A stretch of 36,472 bases of DNA from Burkholderiaceae bacterium (GCA_028685665.1 JAQUDN010000010.1:1-36472), one strand, 5' to 3'; numbered from the stretch's first letter, positions 17,516 through 27,701 are shown. Translations and numbers: made by a program. Notes: generated by a model not told the origin, from the sequence alone.

Positions 17516-18298
17516 TCATCCCGCCCCGGCCAGGAGGGCCCGCAAGGGGTTGGCGGGCGCACTTAGCAACTTGACGGCCAGGGCGCAGCACACCACCACC
17601 ACCATGGGTCGTACCAGGCTGGGGCCCACACGCAACGCGCAGCGCGCGCCCAGTTGTGCGCCGGCAAAAGCAGCCACGGCCATCGTGAGAGCCAATGGCC
17701 AAATGATCACCCCTTTGGCCATGAAAACCGCCAGGGCCCCTGTATTGCTGGCTGCATTTCCCAGCTTGGTCAGGCCCATGGCACGCACCATGGGCAAACC
17801 GCACAAGAGCAGCCAGCCGATCATGAAGAAGGCGCCTACGCCGGGACCCAAAATGCCGTCATAGATTCCCAGCAGGGGGGCCACCGTCAGCGAAAAAAGG
17901 GCGACCGAGAGGCGTTGCCTGCCACGGCCATGGCCTATGGCGGGACTGCACCCAAAATACACGGCCACCCCTATCAGCAGGACCGGGACGGCGGCTTCCA
18001 GCCATTGCCTGTCCACCCTGCTGACGAGCAAGGCCCCACCCGCCCCGCCCAGCATGGCCAGGGGAACCAGCCACCGTGCTTCATGCCAGTCGATCAAGCG
18101 CTTGCGGGCAAACGTGCTTGCTGCTGAAACCGTCGCTGCGGCCGCCTGGAACTTGTTGGTCCCCAAGGCTGCGACGGGATCCAGGCCTGCCAGCAGCAAG
18201 GCTGGCAAGGTCACCAGCCCGCCCCCACCGGCAATCGCATCGAAGAAGCCCGCGCCAAAGGCGACGGTCGCCAATATCCACACAACATCAGCATTCAT
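17516..18298 (-). CDS. TSUP-family (TauE/SafE, YfcA-like) membrane permease
   Basis: 'MNADVVWILATVAFGAGFFDAIAGGGGLVTLPALLLAGLDPVAALGTNKFQ', '...YDGILGPGVGAFF', 'LTKLGNAASNTGALAVF'. Confidence 0.9.
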   Translation of the reverse strand: MNADVVWILATVAFGAGFFDAIAGGGGLVTLPALLLAGLDPVAALGTNKFQAAAATVSAASTFARKRLIDWHEARWLVPLAMLGGAGGALLVSRVDRQWLEAAVPVLLIGVAVYFGCSPAIGHGRGRQRLSVALFSLTVAPLLGIYDGILGPGVGAFFMIGWLLLCGLPMVRAMGLTKLGNAASNTGALAVFMAKGVIIWPLALTMAVAAFAGAQLGARCALRVGPSLVRPMVVVVCCALAVKLLSAPANPLRALLAGAG

Positions 18299-18579
18299 GG
18301 GAATGATCCCTTTTGGGGTTCTTCCCCCTGTGGATATTCTTGGGTGGGAATGTTTTTGTTTTTCAAATGATTTTCCTTGGATATTTGAATATTTAGATGT
18401 TGAAGATGGTTTCAACGAATTGGATTCGTGAAATTCCATGGATTTAATTTTATGGTTTCTCCTGTGGAATAAAAAGACACAGATAAGCCCATAAAAACAG
18501 AAACAGTTTTATAAAAAACGGCTCTGTTATGGTGGATTTACCTAGAATGTGTTTCCCTTGTTGTCCATCCACTGCCACC

Positions 18580-20028
18580 ATGCCCAATCCCCCGAGATAC
18601 CAGCAACTGGCCCAGCATTACCAGCAAGCCATTGAGGGCGGTGCGCTGGGTGTGGGTGACAAGCTCCCGTCGCTGCGAACGCTGATGCGCTTGCACGGCG
18701 TGGGACTTTCGACGGCGCTCCAGACGTGCCGCACGCTGGAAGAGGGTGGCTGGGTGCAGGGGCGGGAGCGTTCCGGCTACTTTGTGCGACGGCCATCGCG
18801 CATGGGCGGTATGCCACCGCCGGATGCGCCTGCCCTCCAAAGGCTGCCTGACCCTGCGCAATTCGTTGGTATTCACGAAAAGGTATCGGCCTTTGTCGCC
18901 CGGCGCCAGCAAGGAGGGCTGCGGCTGGATCTTTCCGTGGCCCACTGCGTTCCCGCGCTGTACCCCGGCGATGCGCTGCGCGCCGCGATGGCGCGCAGCC
19001 TGCGCCAGCAACCGGAGTTGCTTACCGCGCCGCCCCCCCAGGACTGTCTGCCTTTTGGCACCGCCGTAGCGCGGCGCGCCTTGCGTGCAGGGATGCAGTT
19101 GACCCCTCTGGATGTGTTGCCCACGCATGGCTGCACTGAGGCGCTGCACCTGGCCTTGCGTGCGGTCGCCCACCCTGGCGACACCGTGGCAGTGGAATCC
19201 CCTGCGTTCTACGGTTTGCTGCAGATCCTGGAAAGCCTGGGCTTGCGTGCGCTGGAAGTACCGACCCATGCACGCACGGGCTTGTCGGTCGAGGCGCTGG
19301 AGTTGGCGCTGTCGGCCTATGAGCGCATTCGCGCCGTGGTCGTGGTGCCCCATTTGCAAAACCCCTTGGGCAGCGTCATGCCCGATGCGCACAAGGCCCC
19401 GTTGGTGCGCCTGTGCAGTGCCCACGGTGTGGCGGTGATCGAGGACGACTGCTATAGCGAATTGTTCGACGATGGCAGCGCCCCGCGGGCGCTCCAGTCG
19501 TTCGACCAGGATGGCAGCGTGATCCACTGCGCATCGCTGCACAAGGCCCTGGCGCCAGGGCTACGGCTGGGATGGATGCATGGCGGGCGCTGGCATGCGC
19601 GGGTGCAAATGCTCAAGCAAGCCCACAGCCGCAGCAATGCCGCGCTGCCCTTGTGGGCCGTGGGTGGGTTCATGGCCAGCGGTGCCTACGAACGGCATCT
19701 GCAGCGGCTGCGTCTCGCCTTGCGCGTGCAGCGCGAGCGCAGCGCCGACTGCATCGCGGCCCATTTCCCCCCCGGTACACACATTGCCCGGCCCGCCGGC
19801 GGGGTGCAGCTGTGGGTGGAGCTGCCCAAGCCTTTGCCTGCCCAGCTTGTTTTTGAGGCGGCACTGCGCGAGGGCATTCTGGTCGCTCCGGGCGCCTTGT
19901 TTTCCCACAGCGGGCGCTTTGATCATTGCCTGCGCATCAACTGCGGCCAGCCCTGGACAGAGTCTCTGGAAGACGGATTGCGTCGCCTTGGCACCATTGC
20001 CACGCAGGCGTGGGCTGGTACGGGGTGA
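18580..20028 (+). CDS. MocR-type transcriptional regulator (GntR HTH fused to a PLP-dependent aminotransferase-like domain)
   Basis: N-terminal GntR HTH 'YQQLAQHYQQAIEGGALGVGDKLPSLRTLMRLHGVGLSTALQTCRTLEEGGWVQGRERSGYFV'; C-terminal fold-type I aminotransferase with 'PTHGCTEALHLAL', 'VVVPHLQNPLGSVM', 'DDCYSELF', 'SLHKALAPGLRLGW'. Confidence 0.93.
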   Translation: MPNPPRYQQLAQHYQQAIEGGALGVGDKLPSLRTLMRLHGVGLSTALQTCRTLEEGGWVQGRERSGYFVRRPSRMGGMPPPDAPALQRLPDPAQFVGIHEKVSAFVARRQQGGLRLDLSVAHCVPALYPGDALRAAMARSLRQQPELLTAPPPQDCLPFGTAVARRALRAGMQLTPLDVLPTHGCTEALHLALRAVAHPGDTVAVESPAFYGLLQILESLGLRALEVPTHARTGLSVEALELALSAYERIRAVVVVPHLQNPLGSVMPDAHKAPLVRLCSAHGVAVIEDDCYSELFDDGSAPRALQSFDQDGSVIHCASLHKALAPGLRLGWMHGGRWHARVQMLKQAHSRSNAALPLWAVGGFMASGAYERHLQRLRLALRVQRERSADCIAAHFPPGTHIARPAGGVQLWVELPKPLPAQLVFEAALREGILVAPGALFSHSGRFDHCLRINCGQPWTESLEDGLRRLGTIATQAWAGTG

Positions 20029-20409
20029 AACCGAGACTGCCAGGAGGGCTTCCCCCCAGCCAGAACAAAGCCCCCTTGGGGACGCAACCCTGCTTGAACG
20101 CGTTGTTCCCGCCCACAGGGGCAGGATGGGACCGCACCGGCAGGCTACCGCCACCGCAGGCTGGCGGTGGGGGAGAGGCTGGGGCCCCGGATTTTGAAAG
20201 AAGGGGGAGATAGAAGAGGGAGATTCTCGGGGAGCTGGATGGAATCGACAGACAGATCCACATCCCCTTGCGGCCCCTCAAGATGCTGCTTTGCCGGTGC
20301 CTGGCGTTCGTGAATGGCACCTGCTCTCCGTCGGTTCCCGCTTCCAGGAAAGGTCGGAGGCCTTCCTGGAACCGCGGGCGCGGGTGTTTTCGCCCCGCAG
20401 GGACAGGGC

Positions 20410-21594
20410 TTACACCCGCTCAAAGATCGCTGCAATGCCCTGGCCGCCGCCAATGCACATGGTCACCAGCGCGTAGCGGCCGCCGGTGCGGTGCAGCTCG
20501 GCAATCGCCTTGGTGGTGATGATGGCGCCGGTGGCGCCCACGGGGTGGCCCAGCGAGATGCCGGAGCCGTTGGGGTTGACCTTGGCGGGGTCGAAGCCCA
20601 GTTCCTGGGCCACGGCGCAGGCCTGGGCGGCGAAGGCTTCGTTGGCCTCGATCACGTCGATGTCGGCCAGCTTCAGGCCGGTGCGCTCCAGCACCTTGCG
20701 GGTGGCGGGCACGGGGCCGATGCCCATGTAGGCGGGCTCCACGCCGGCGTGGGCGTAGCCGACCAGGCGGGCCAGGGGCTTGAGGCCCAGGGCGGCCACG
20801 CGCTCGCCGCTGGCCATGACCACGGCGGCGGCGCCGTCGTTGATGCCCGAGGCGTTGCCGGCCGTCACGGTGCCGCCTTCCTTCTTGAAGGCGGGCTTCA
20901 TGCCGGCCAGGGTTTCGAGGGTGGTGGCGGCGCGCACATGCTCGTCGGTGTCAAACAGCGTGGTGCCCTTGCGGGTGACGATTTCCACGGGAACGATCTG
21001 TTCCTTGAAATAGCCCTGGGCGATGGCGTGGGCGGCGCGCTGGTGGCTGACCACGGCCAGCTGGTCCTGCATGTCGCGGGTGATCTTGTAGCGCTCGGCC
21101 ACGTTTTCGGCGGTCACGCCCATGTGCATTTTTTGCCAGGGGTCGTGCAGGATGCCCAGCATGTAGTCGATGCTCTTGGTGTCGCCCATGCGGGCGCCGT
21201 AGCGCGCGGCCTGGTCGAAGTAGGGGCCGCGGCTCATGGATTCGGAGCCGGCGCCAATCGCCACTTCGCAGTCGCCCAGCAGGATGGCCTGCGCCGCCGA
21301 CACGACGGCCTGCAGGCCCGAGCCGCACAGGCGGTTGACGTTGAAGGCGGGGGTTTCGATGGGGCAGCCCGCATCGACGGCGGCCACGCGGCTCAGGTAG
21401 GCATCGCGGGTGTCGGTGGGGATCACATTGCCCATGACCAGGTGGCCGATGGCGTCGGGGGCCAGGCCGCTGCGCTGGATGGCGGCCTTGACGGCGGTGG
21501 TGGCCAGCTGGGTGTTGGGCACGTCCTTGAGCGTGCCGCCAAAGGTGCCGATGGCGGTGCGGGCGGTGCTGACGACGAAAACTTCACGGGTCAT
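20410..21594 (-). CDS. Acetyl-CoA C-acyltransferase (thiolase)
   Basis: '[20 protein letters not shown]', '[18 protein letters not shown]', '[19 protein letters not shown]', '[15 protein letters not shown]'. Start taken at ATG 21594. Confidence 0.94.
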   Translation of the reverse strand: MTREVFVVSTARTAIGTFGGTLKDVPNTQLATTAVKAAIQRSGLAPDAIGHLVMGNVIPTDTRDAYLSRVAAVDAGCPIETPAFNVNRLCGSGLQAVVSAAQAILLGDCEVAIGAGSESMSRGPYFDQAARYGARMGDTKSIDYMLGILHDPWQKMHMGVTAENVAERYKITRDMQDQLAVVSHQRAAHAIAQGYFKEQIVPVEIVTRKGTTLFDTDEHVRAATTLETLAGMKPAFKKEGGTVTAGNASGINDGAAAVVMASGERVAALGLKPLARLVGYAHAGVEPAYMGIGPVPATRKVLERTGLKLADIDVIEANEAFAAQACAVAQELGFDPAKVNPNGSGISLGHPVGATGAIITTKAIAELHRTGGRYALVTMCIGGGQGIAAIFERV

Positions 21595-21622
21595 GGTTGT
21601 CTCCAGAGAAAGTGGTTTTTTG

Positions 21623-22405
21623 CTAGACGCCCTGAAATATAGCGGCTTGTTTGGTGAAGAAGGCGTCGATGCCTGCCGGCAGGTCGGCGGTGTGCGCGCA
21701 GGCGACAAAGGCCTGGGCCTCGGCGGCCAATTGGGCGGGCAGATCGCGGTCGAAGCTCTCGCGCACCAGGCGGCGCATATGGCCCAGCGCCACCGTGGGG
21801 CCCTGGGCCAGGCGCTGGGCCAGGGCGGCCACGGCGCCGTCGAGTTCAGCGGCGGGCAGCACGCGGTTGACCAGGCCCAGGCGCAGGGCCTCGGCGGCGT
21901 CGATGGGCTCGCTGAGCAGGGCGATTTCCAGCGCCTTGCGCAGGCCCACCAGCCGGGGCAGGGCCCAGGAGGCGCCCACGTCGCAGCTGGCGCCCAGGTG
22001 GATGTAGGCCAGGTTGAAGCGGGTACCTTCGGCGGCCAGCACGAAGTCGGCCTGCAGCATCAGGCTCAGGCCCGCGCCAGCGGCCACGCCATGCACCTGC
22101 GCGATGACCGGGGCGTTCAGGCGGCTGAGCAGGGTGACGGCTTCATTCAGGGGTGCGAGCAGGTCCTGGGCGCCTTGCACCGGGTCGGCGCGCAGCGTGG
22201 CCAGGTCGCCGCCGGCCATGAAGCCCTTGCCCGCGCCGCACAGCACCACGGCCCGCACGCCGGGGTCGGCGGCCAGGGTTTGGACGGCGGCCAGCAGGGC
22301 CTGGGCCAGGGGCACATCGATGGCGTTGAGGGCTTCGGGCCGGTTGAAGCGCAGCGTGGCGATGGCGCCCTGGCGTTCGAGCAGCAAGGGAGGGGGGGGG
22401 GACAT
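21623..22405 (-). CDS. Enoyl-CoA hydratase/isomerase family protein
   Basis: '[15 protein letters not shown]', '[16 protein letters not shown]', '[45 protein letters not shown]'. Confidence 0.92.
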   Translation of the reverse strand: MSPPPPLLLERQGAIATLRFNRPEALNAIDVPLAQALLAAVQTLAADPGVRAVVLCGAGKGFMAGGDLATLRADPVQGAQDLLAPLNEAVTLLSRLNAPVIAQVHGVAAGAGLSLMLQADFVLAAEGTRFNLAYIHLGASCDVGASWALPRLVGLRKALEIALLSEPIDAAEALRLGLVNRVLPAAELDGAVAALAQRLAQGPTVALGHMRRLVRESFDRDLPAQLAAEAQAFVACAHTADLPAGIDAFFTKQAAIFQGV

Positions 22406-22413
22406 GGTTGCTC

Positions 22414-22464
22414 CTGAATAAATAGCTATCAGCGCTTGATGGGCGTGGCCTGGAGGCCGAATTG
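22414..22464. repeat. Possible dispersed intergenic element
   Basis: 'CTGAATAAATAGCTATCAGCGCTTGATGGGCGTGGCCTGGAGGCCGAATT', similar layout to 17308-17385. Confidence 0.35.
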
Positions 22465-22505
22465 CCTTGATGGATGGAGTCGCCCGCGCGGCGGCGGGGC
22501 GGGTC

Positions 22506-24305
22506 TCAGTGGTACAGCGCCTCGATGTCGGCGGCGTAGGTCTGGGTGATGCTGGAGCGGCGCACCTTCATGGTGGCGGTGACTTCGCCATCGTCGTGGT
22601 CGAGTTCCTTGGTGAGCAGGTGGAACTTGCGGATCTGCGAGACCTGCGCCAGCCGGGCGTTGCCCTTGGCGATTTCTGCCTCGATCAGCGCGCGCACCGC
22701 AGGGGTCTCGACCAGGGAGCGGAAATGCGTGAAGGCCATGCGCTGCGATTCGGCCCACTGGCCCACGGTGTCGTAGTCGATCTGCACCAGCGCGCCCACG
22801 AACTTGCGGCCCTCGGCCACGATCACGCATTCCTTGATGTAGGGGCTGGCCTTCATGGTGTTCTCGATCTCGGAGGGCGTCAGGTTCTTGCCGCCGGCGG
22901 TGATCATGATGTCCTTGAGGCGGTCCACGATCTTGAGCTGGCCTTGTTCCTCGCGCACCACGTCGCCGGTGTGCAGCCAGCCGTCCACGATGCTGCTGGC
23001 CGTGGCCTCGGGGTTTTTGTAGTAACCGGCAAACACCATGTCGCCGCGCAGCTGGAACTCGCCGTTCTCGGCAATGCGCCAGGCCACGCCCTCCGTGGGC
23101 ACGCCCACGGTGCCGATGGCGACCTGGTCCGGCCGGTGGCCCGTGACCATGCCGGTGGACTCGGTCAGGCCATAGACCTCGATCAGCGGCACGCCCAGCA
23201 CCCGAAAAAACCGCACCACCTCCGGCGGGATCGGCGCGGCACCGGTCAGTGCCACCCGGACTTCGCGCAGGCCGATGAAGTTCTGCAGCGCGCGGAACAC
23301 CGTCCAGTAGCTGGCGTAGAAGCGCGCCTTGTCGCCCAGGGTCCAGGCGCTGCGGGGTTTTTCGGCCAGGGCCTGGCAGGCGGCATAGGCGGTCTCGAAG
23401 AGCTGGCGGCGCCATCGGCCGGTTTCGCGGACCTTGATATTGATGGCCGCGTGCATTTTTTCCCAGATGCGGGGCACGCCCAGGAACAGGGTGGGCGCCA
23501 CTTCGCGCAGGTCTTCCTGCACGGTGCGGATGGATTCGCCAAAGTTCACCTGCGAGCCCAGGTACAGCGGCACGAAGGTGGTCAGCATCTGCTCGGCCAC
23601 ATGGCACAGCGGCAGGTAGGACAGGTGGGTGGTGTCGGGGCGCAGCTGCAGCCGCTCGATGATGCCCGGCACCGCGCCCCGGATGTTGCGGTAGGAAATC
23701 ATCGCGCCCTTGGGCTTGCCCGTGGAGCCCGAGGTGTAGATCATCAGCCCGATGTCGTCGAGCGTCTGGGCGGCCAGGGCCTCGTCGATCAGCGCCGGGT
23801 GGCTGGCGGCCTGGCCCAGGGCTTCGACCTCGGCGAAGGTGACGATCAGGCGGCGCTCTTCGGGCGTGAAGCTGCGCAGGCCCTTGGTTTCCATGACCAC
23901 GATGTGCGTCAGGCGCGGCAGATCGGCCCGTGCGGCCAGCACCTTGTCGGTTTGCTCCTGGTCTTCGCAGACCATGATCTCGATGTCGGCATGCTGGACC
24001 ACATAGGCCACTTCCGGCGTGGGGCTGGTGGGGTACACGCCCACGGTGATGGCGCCGACCAGGCCCGCTCCCATCTGGGCCAGCACCCATTCGATGCGGT
24101 TTTCCGAGATCACGCCCACATGGCCCTGCGCAGGCAGGCCCAGCGCGCGCAGGCCCAGGCCGACGTGGCAGGCGCGCTGGTAGTAGCGCGCCCAGTCGAA
24201 GGGCTTCCAGATGCCGAAGTCCTTTTGCCGGATCGCCACGCGGTGGGCGTCCTGGCGTGCGCGCTCGCGCAGCATCTGCGGCAGAGTCAGTTCAGGAAAG
24301 TTCAT
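22506..24305 (-). CDS. AMP-binding acyl-CoA ligase (long-chain fatty acid--CoA ligase type)
   Basis: 'MIYTSGSTGKPKGAMISYRNI', 'EVYGLTESTGM', 'DGWLHTGDVV', 'DRLKDIMITAGGKNLTPSEIEN'. Start at ATG 24305. Confidence 0.94.
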   Translation of the reverse strand: MNFPELTLPQMLRERARQDAHRVAIRQKDFGIWKPFDWARYYQRACHVGLGLRALGLPAQGHVGVISENRIEWVLAQMGAGLVGAITVGVYPTSPTPEVAYVVQHADIEIMVCEDQEQTDKVLAARADLPRLTHIVVMETKGLRSFTPEERRLIVTFAEVEALGQAASHPALIDEALAAQTLDDIGLMIYTSGSTGKPKGAMISYRNIRGAVPGIIERLQLRPDTTHLSYLPLCHVAEQMLTTFVPLYLGSQVNFGESIRTVQEDLREVAPTLFLGVPRIWEKMHAAINIKVRETGRWRRQLFETAYAACQALAEKPRSAWTLGDKARFYASYWTVFRALQNFIGLREVRVALTGAAPIPPEVVRFFRVLGVPLIEVYGLTESTGMVTGHRPDQVAIGTVGVPTEGVAWRIAENGEFQLRGDMVFAGYYKNPEATASSIVDGWLHTGDVVREEQGQLKIVDRLKDIMITAGGKNLTPSEIENTMKASPYIKECVIVAEGRKFVGALVQIDYDTVGQWAESQRMAFTHFRSLVETPAVRALIEAEIAKGNARLAQVSQIRKFHLLTKELDHDDGEVTATMKVRRSSITQTYAADIEALYH

Positions 24306-24380
24306 TTCAGAGGTCCATGGCGCTGTGCCTGGGGCACCCGCGTGAAAACTGGCGCAATCCAAGCCAGCGGCCACCGCGCA

Positions 24381-24474
24381 AGGGCCGCCCCGCCGCGCGG
24401 GGGGCGTCCCCCTTCCCGCAGCGCGCAGCGATGCGAGAGAAGGGGGAAGGCGCGCAGCGCCTCAGGGGGGTGTT
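24381..24474. repeat. REP-like compound palindromic intergenic element
   Basis: Stem CCCCCTTC (24408-24415)/GAAGGGGG (24439-24446), followed by hairpin GGCGC-GCA-GCGCC (24449-24461), in the livF to ligase gap. Confidence 0.5.
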
Positions 24475-24479
24475 TCTGC

Positions 24480-25298
24480 TCATGACAGCCAACGCTTGCG
24501 GCGTTTGTAGTGCTTGATGTCTTTGAAACTTTTCGCCTCTCCACCGCCGCCCATGCCGAGGTAGAACTCGCGCACATCGGGGTCGCTGGCCAGGCGTTCG
24601 GCCGGGCCGTCGATGACGATCTTGCCGTTTTCCATGATGTAGCCGGTGTGCGCCACGGCCAGGGCCACGGTGGCGTTCTGCTCGACCAGCAGCATGGAGG
24701 TGCCGCGTTCGGCGTTGATGCGCGCGATGATGGTGAAGATGTCTTCCACCAGCTTCGGAGAAAGGCCCAGCGAGGGCTCGTCCAGCAGGATGAGGTCGGG
24801 CTGGGCGATCAGCGCGCGGCCAATGGCCAGCATCTGCTGTTCGCCGCCCGAGAGGTAGCCGGCCAGGCCCTTGCGGCGCTCGTGCAGGCGCGGGAAGTAG
24901 CTGTAGACCAGATCGAAGTCGGGCTGCAGGTGGGGGCGGCCGGTGAGCGCATAGGTGGCGGCGACCAGGTTTTCCTCCACGGTGAGGTCCTCGAACACCC
25001 GGCGGCCTTCCATCACATGCGACAGGCCCTGGCGCACCAGCTGCTGCGGCGCCACGGCGGCGGTGGTCTGGCCCTGGAACAGGATGCTGCCGCTTTCGAG
25101 GGCGCCGTCTTCCAGGGTGAGCAGCCCCGACACGGCCTTGAGCGTGGTCGATTTGCCCGCGCCGTTGCTGCCCAGCAGGGCCACGATCTGGCCCCGCGGC
25201 ACCACCAGTGACAGGCCCCGCAGGGCCTGCACCACCTTGTTGTAGACGACCTCGATGTTGTTGACTTCGAGGACGCAATCGGTCGATGGCGGGGTCAT
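24480..25298 (-). CDS. livF: Branched-chain amino acid-type ABC transporter ATP-binding protein (LivF-like)
   Basis: 'GSNGAGKSTTLKAVSG', 'LSGGEQQMLAIGRALIAQPDLILLDEPSLGLSP'. Start at ATG 25298. Confidence 0.93.
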   Translation of the reverse strand: MTPPSTDCVLEVNNIEVVYNKVVQALRGLSLVVPRGQIVALLGSNGAGKSTTLKAVSGLLTLEDGALESGSILFQGQTTAAVAPQQLVRQGLSHVMEGRRVFEDLTVEENLVAATYALTGRPHLQPDFDLVYSYFPRLHERRKGLAGYLSGGEQQMLAIGRALIAQPDLILLDEPSLGLSPKLVEDIFTIIARINAERGTSMLLVEQNATVALAVAHTGYIMENGKIVIDGPAERLASDPDVREFYLGMGGGGEAKSFKDIKHYKRRKRWLS

Positions 25299-25347
25299 GC
25301 TTGCGCGCCTGGGAAGCGGCACAGCCGCTCAGGGCGATGCCGCTGCA

Positions 25348-26529
25348 TCACAGCGTGATCCAGTCGGAGGCGGGCACCATGCGCTGCGCCTTCATGTCGG
25401 CCTTGTAGACCCGGCCCACGGGGATGGAGTTGCCCCGGATGGTGATCGGCACGCCGATCAGCCCGCCGGTGTCGAAGTCCTTGATGGAATTGAGCGCGGC
25501 CTTCAGGTTGGGGCCGGTGAAGGGCTTGTTGGCGTCCAGGCAGCGCTTGGCGGATTCGACGAACAGCATGGCCGCCAGGAAGCCCTGCATGTAGGCGGTG
25601 CTTTGGTACTCGGGGCGCATCTGGCGGATTTTTTCCAGCATCGGCGCCTTGGCCGAGGTGTCGTAGTAGTAGCGGTAGGGCATCACGCCCATGAAGCCGT
25701 CGCCGGCCTCGCCCATCTTCATGACGGTGGAGCTGTCCATGGTCCAGAAGGTGCCCATCCATTTGCTGGCCATGCCCATCTGCTTGCCCTGGCTGATGAA
25801 CTCGGGGATGGGCGCCAGGATGTAGCCGTGGAAGAGGGTGTAGTCGGGCGCGGCGCGGCGCAGCTTGATGACCTCGGTGGACACGTCCACGCTGCCGGGC
25901 GGGGTCATGAGCTTGATCACCAGGTTCAGGCCCAGTTGCTTGGCCAGGGCCTCGCCCTCGTCGATGGGGTCGCGGCCGAACTCGGAGTCCGAGTACACAA
26001 AAGCCACCTTGGCCCCGGGTTTTTCCTTGGCGATGTGCTTGAGCAGGATGCTGAACATCTCGGTGTAGTCGGGGCCCACCAGGAACTGGTGGGGGTACTT
26101 CTTGGGGTCGTTGATCTCGGTGGCGAACGAGGCGCCCGCCATCAGAATGCTGCCGTTGCGTTCCAGCTCGGGGTTGATGGTTTTCGAGAAGCCGGTGGAG
26201 TCGCCGTAGTAGAGGTGGACCTTGTTCTGGCTGGTGATCTTCTTGAAGGTGGCCACCGAGACATCGACCTTGTAGCCGGTGTCCTCGCCCACGAAGCGCA
26301 GCTTGCGGCCCTTGATGCCGCCCGCGTCGTTGACGATCTTCACGTAGTCCGAAATCCCGGCGTTCACACCCACGCCGGCAAAGGCGAACACGCCGGTCAT
26401 GGGAATGGAGCCGCCGATCACGATGTCTTCACCGCCCGCCTGGGCGTGGGCGGCCAGCGGTGCGGCCAGGGTGGCGCCAGCGGCCAGCAGCAAAGAGCGG
26501 CGGCGGGGGGACTGAATGGGCTTGTGCAT
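25348..26529 (-). CDS. Branched-chain amino acid-type ABC transporter periplasmic substrate-binding protein
   Basis: Signal-peptide-like N-terminus 'MHKPIQSPRRRSLLLAAGATLAAPLAAHAQAGGEDIVIGGSIPMTGVFAFAG', Peripla_BP_6-like body. Start at ATG 26529. Confidence 0.93.
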   Translation of the reverse strand: MHKPIQSPRRRSLLLAAGATLAAPLAAHAQAGGEDIVIGGSIPMTGVFAFAGVGVNAGISDYVKIVNDAGGIKGRKLRFVGEDTGYKVDVSVATFKKITSQNKVHLYYGDSTGFSKTINPELERNGSILMAGASFATEINDPKKYPHQFLVGPDYTEMFSILLKHIAKEKPGAKVAFVYSDSEFGRDPIDEGEALAKQLGLNLVIKLMTPPGSVDVSTEVIKLRRAAPDYTLFHGYILAPIPEFISQGKQMGMASKWMGTFWTMDSSTVMKMGEAGDGFMGVMPYRYYYDTSAKAPMLEKIRQMRPEYQSTAYMQGFLAAMLFVESAKRCLDANKPFTGPNLKAALNSIKDFDTGGLIGVPITIRGNSIPVGRVYKADMKAQRMVPASDWITL

Positions 26530-26573
26530 GGATGTCTCCTGTGAGGGGGGCGGTTCGGGGGCAAAAAACGGCG

Positions 26574-27611
26574 TCAGTTGCGGAAAGGCCAGAGGTGGAA
26601 GAAGCGGCGCACCCGGCGCCACATTTCGGCCAGCCCGTGGGGCTCGAACACCAGGAAGCCGATGATCAGCAGGCCAAAGATCACGGTGCGCACGGGCGAG
26701 AGGAAGACGGTGTAGTCGGCGCTGTGGGGCAGCCAGTCGAACACCAGCTTGAGCAGCTCGGGCACCAGGGTCATGAACACCGCGCCCAGGATGCCGCCCA
26801 GGATCGAGCCCATGCCGCCGACGATGATGGCGGCCAGGAAGAAGATCGACATCAGGAGCGGAAAGCTCTCGGGCGTGACCACCCGGAAGAAATAGGCCCA
26901 CAGCCCGCCCGCCACGCCTGCGTAGAACGAAGACAGGCCAAAAGACAGCAGCTTGTAGCGCAGCAGCGGAATGCCCAGCACCTCGGCCGAGATGTCGCGG
27001 TCGCGGATGGCGATGAAGGCCCGCCCGATGCGGGTGCGGAACAGATTGGCCGCGCCCAGCAGCATGAGCAGGGTCACCGGCACGATCAGCCAGTACAGGC
27101 GGAAGGACGTGTCCAGCAGCTGGCCGAACAGCCGGGCGGGCGGCACGCTCAGGCCGCCGGTGCCGCCGGTGAACTGCAGGTTGGCGAACAGGAAGTGCGC
27201 CAGGAAAGACGCAGCAATCGTGGCAATCGCCAGGTACAGGCCCTTGACCCGCAGCGAGGGAATGCCCACCACGATGCCGCCCAGCATGGCCACGACGCCG
27301 CCGGCCAGCAGGTTGAGCAAAAAGGGCGTGCCCAGGCGGTTTTCCAGGATGGCCACGGTGTAGGCGCCCAGGCCCATGAAAGCCGCCTGGCCCAGGCTTA
27401 CCAGGCCGGTGTAGCCGGTCAGGATGTTCAGCCCGCAGGCGCTGGCCACGTTGATGCTGACCAGGCAGGCCAGGTAAAGCCAGTAGTCGCTGGCCACAAA
27501 CGGAAACAGCAGCAGCAGCCCGGCGGCGATGCCCAGCCAGGCCTTTTGCGTGCGGGAGTCGAACAGCGCCGCGTCGGCGACGTAGCTTTCCTTGAGGGTT
27601 CCGATGCGCAT
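26574..27611 (-). CDS. livM: Branched-chain amino acid-type ABC transporter permease (LivM-like)
   Basis: 'ACGLNILTGYTGLVSLGQAAFMGLGAYTVAIL', multiple TM segments. Confidence 0.92.
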   Translation of the reverse strand: MRIGTLKESYVADAALFDSRTQKAWLGIAAGLLLLFPFVASDYWLYLACLVSINVASACGLNILTGYTGLVSLGQAAFMGLGAYTVAILENRLGTPFLLNLLAGGVVAMLGGIVVGIPSLRVKGLYLAIATIAASFLAHFLFANLQFTGGTGGLSVPPARLFGQLLDTSFRLYWLIVPVTLLMLLGAANLFRTRIGRAFIAIRDRDISAEVLGIPLLRYKLLSFGLSSFYAGVAGGLWAYFFRVVTPESFPLLMSIFFLAAIIVGGMGSILGGILGAVFMTLVPELLKLVFDWLPHSADYTVFLSPVRTVIFGLLIIGFLVFEPHGLAEMWRRVRRFFHLWPFRN

Positions 27612-27701
27612 CAGGCCTCCCGCCGGGCCGCCCCCAGGGAGGCTTGCGCCCCCTTGGCGGGCCGTGAATACACGCAGGGATGAATGTGGGGGGTCATGTG
27701 G

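Noticed and set aside
18299-18439. Upstream extension of the TauE-like ORF to 18439
   Set aside because: The extra 47 residues are not membrane-like and fall in the AT-rich promoter region; 'MNADVVWIL' is the natural TSUP N-terminus.
20314-24485. Long + strand ORFs (20314-21642, 21410-22417, 22467-24485)
   Set aside because: Antisense to thiolase, hydratase and acyl-CoA ligase genes with clear motifs; no domain signal in the + translations.
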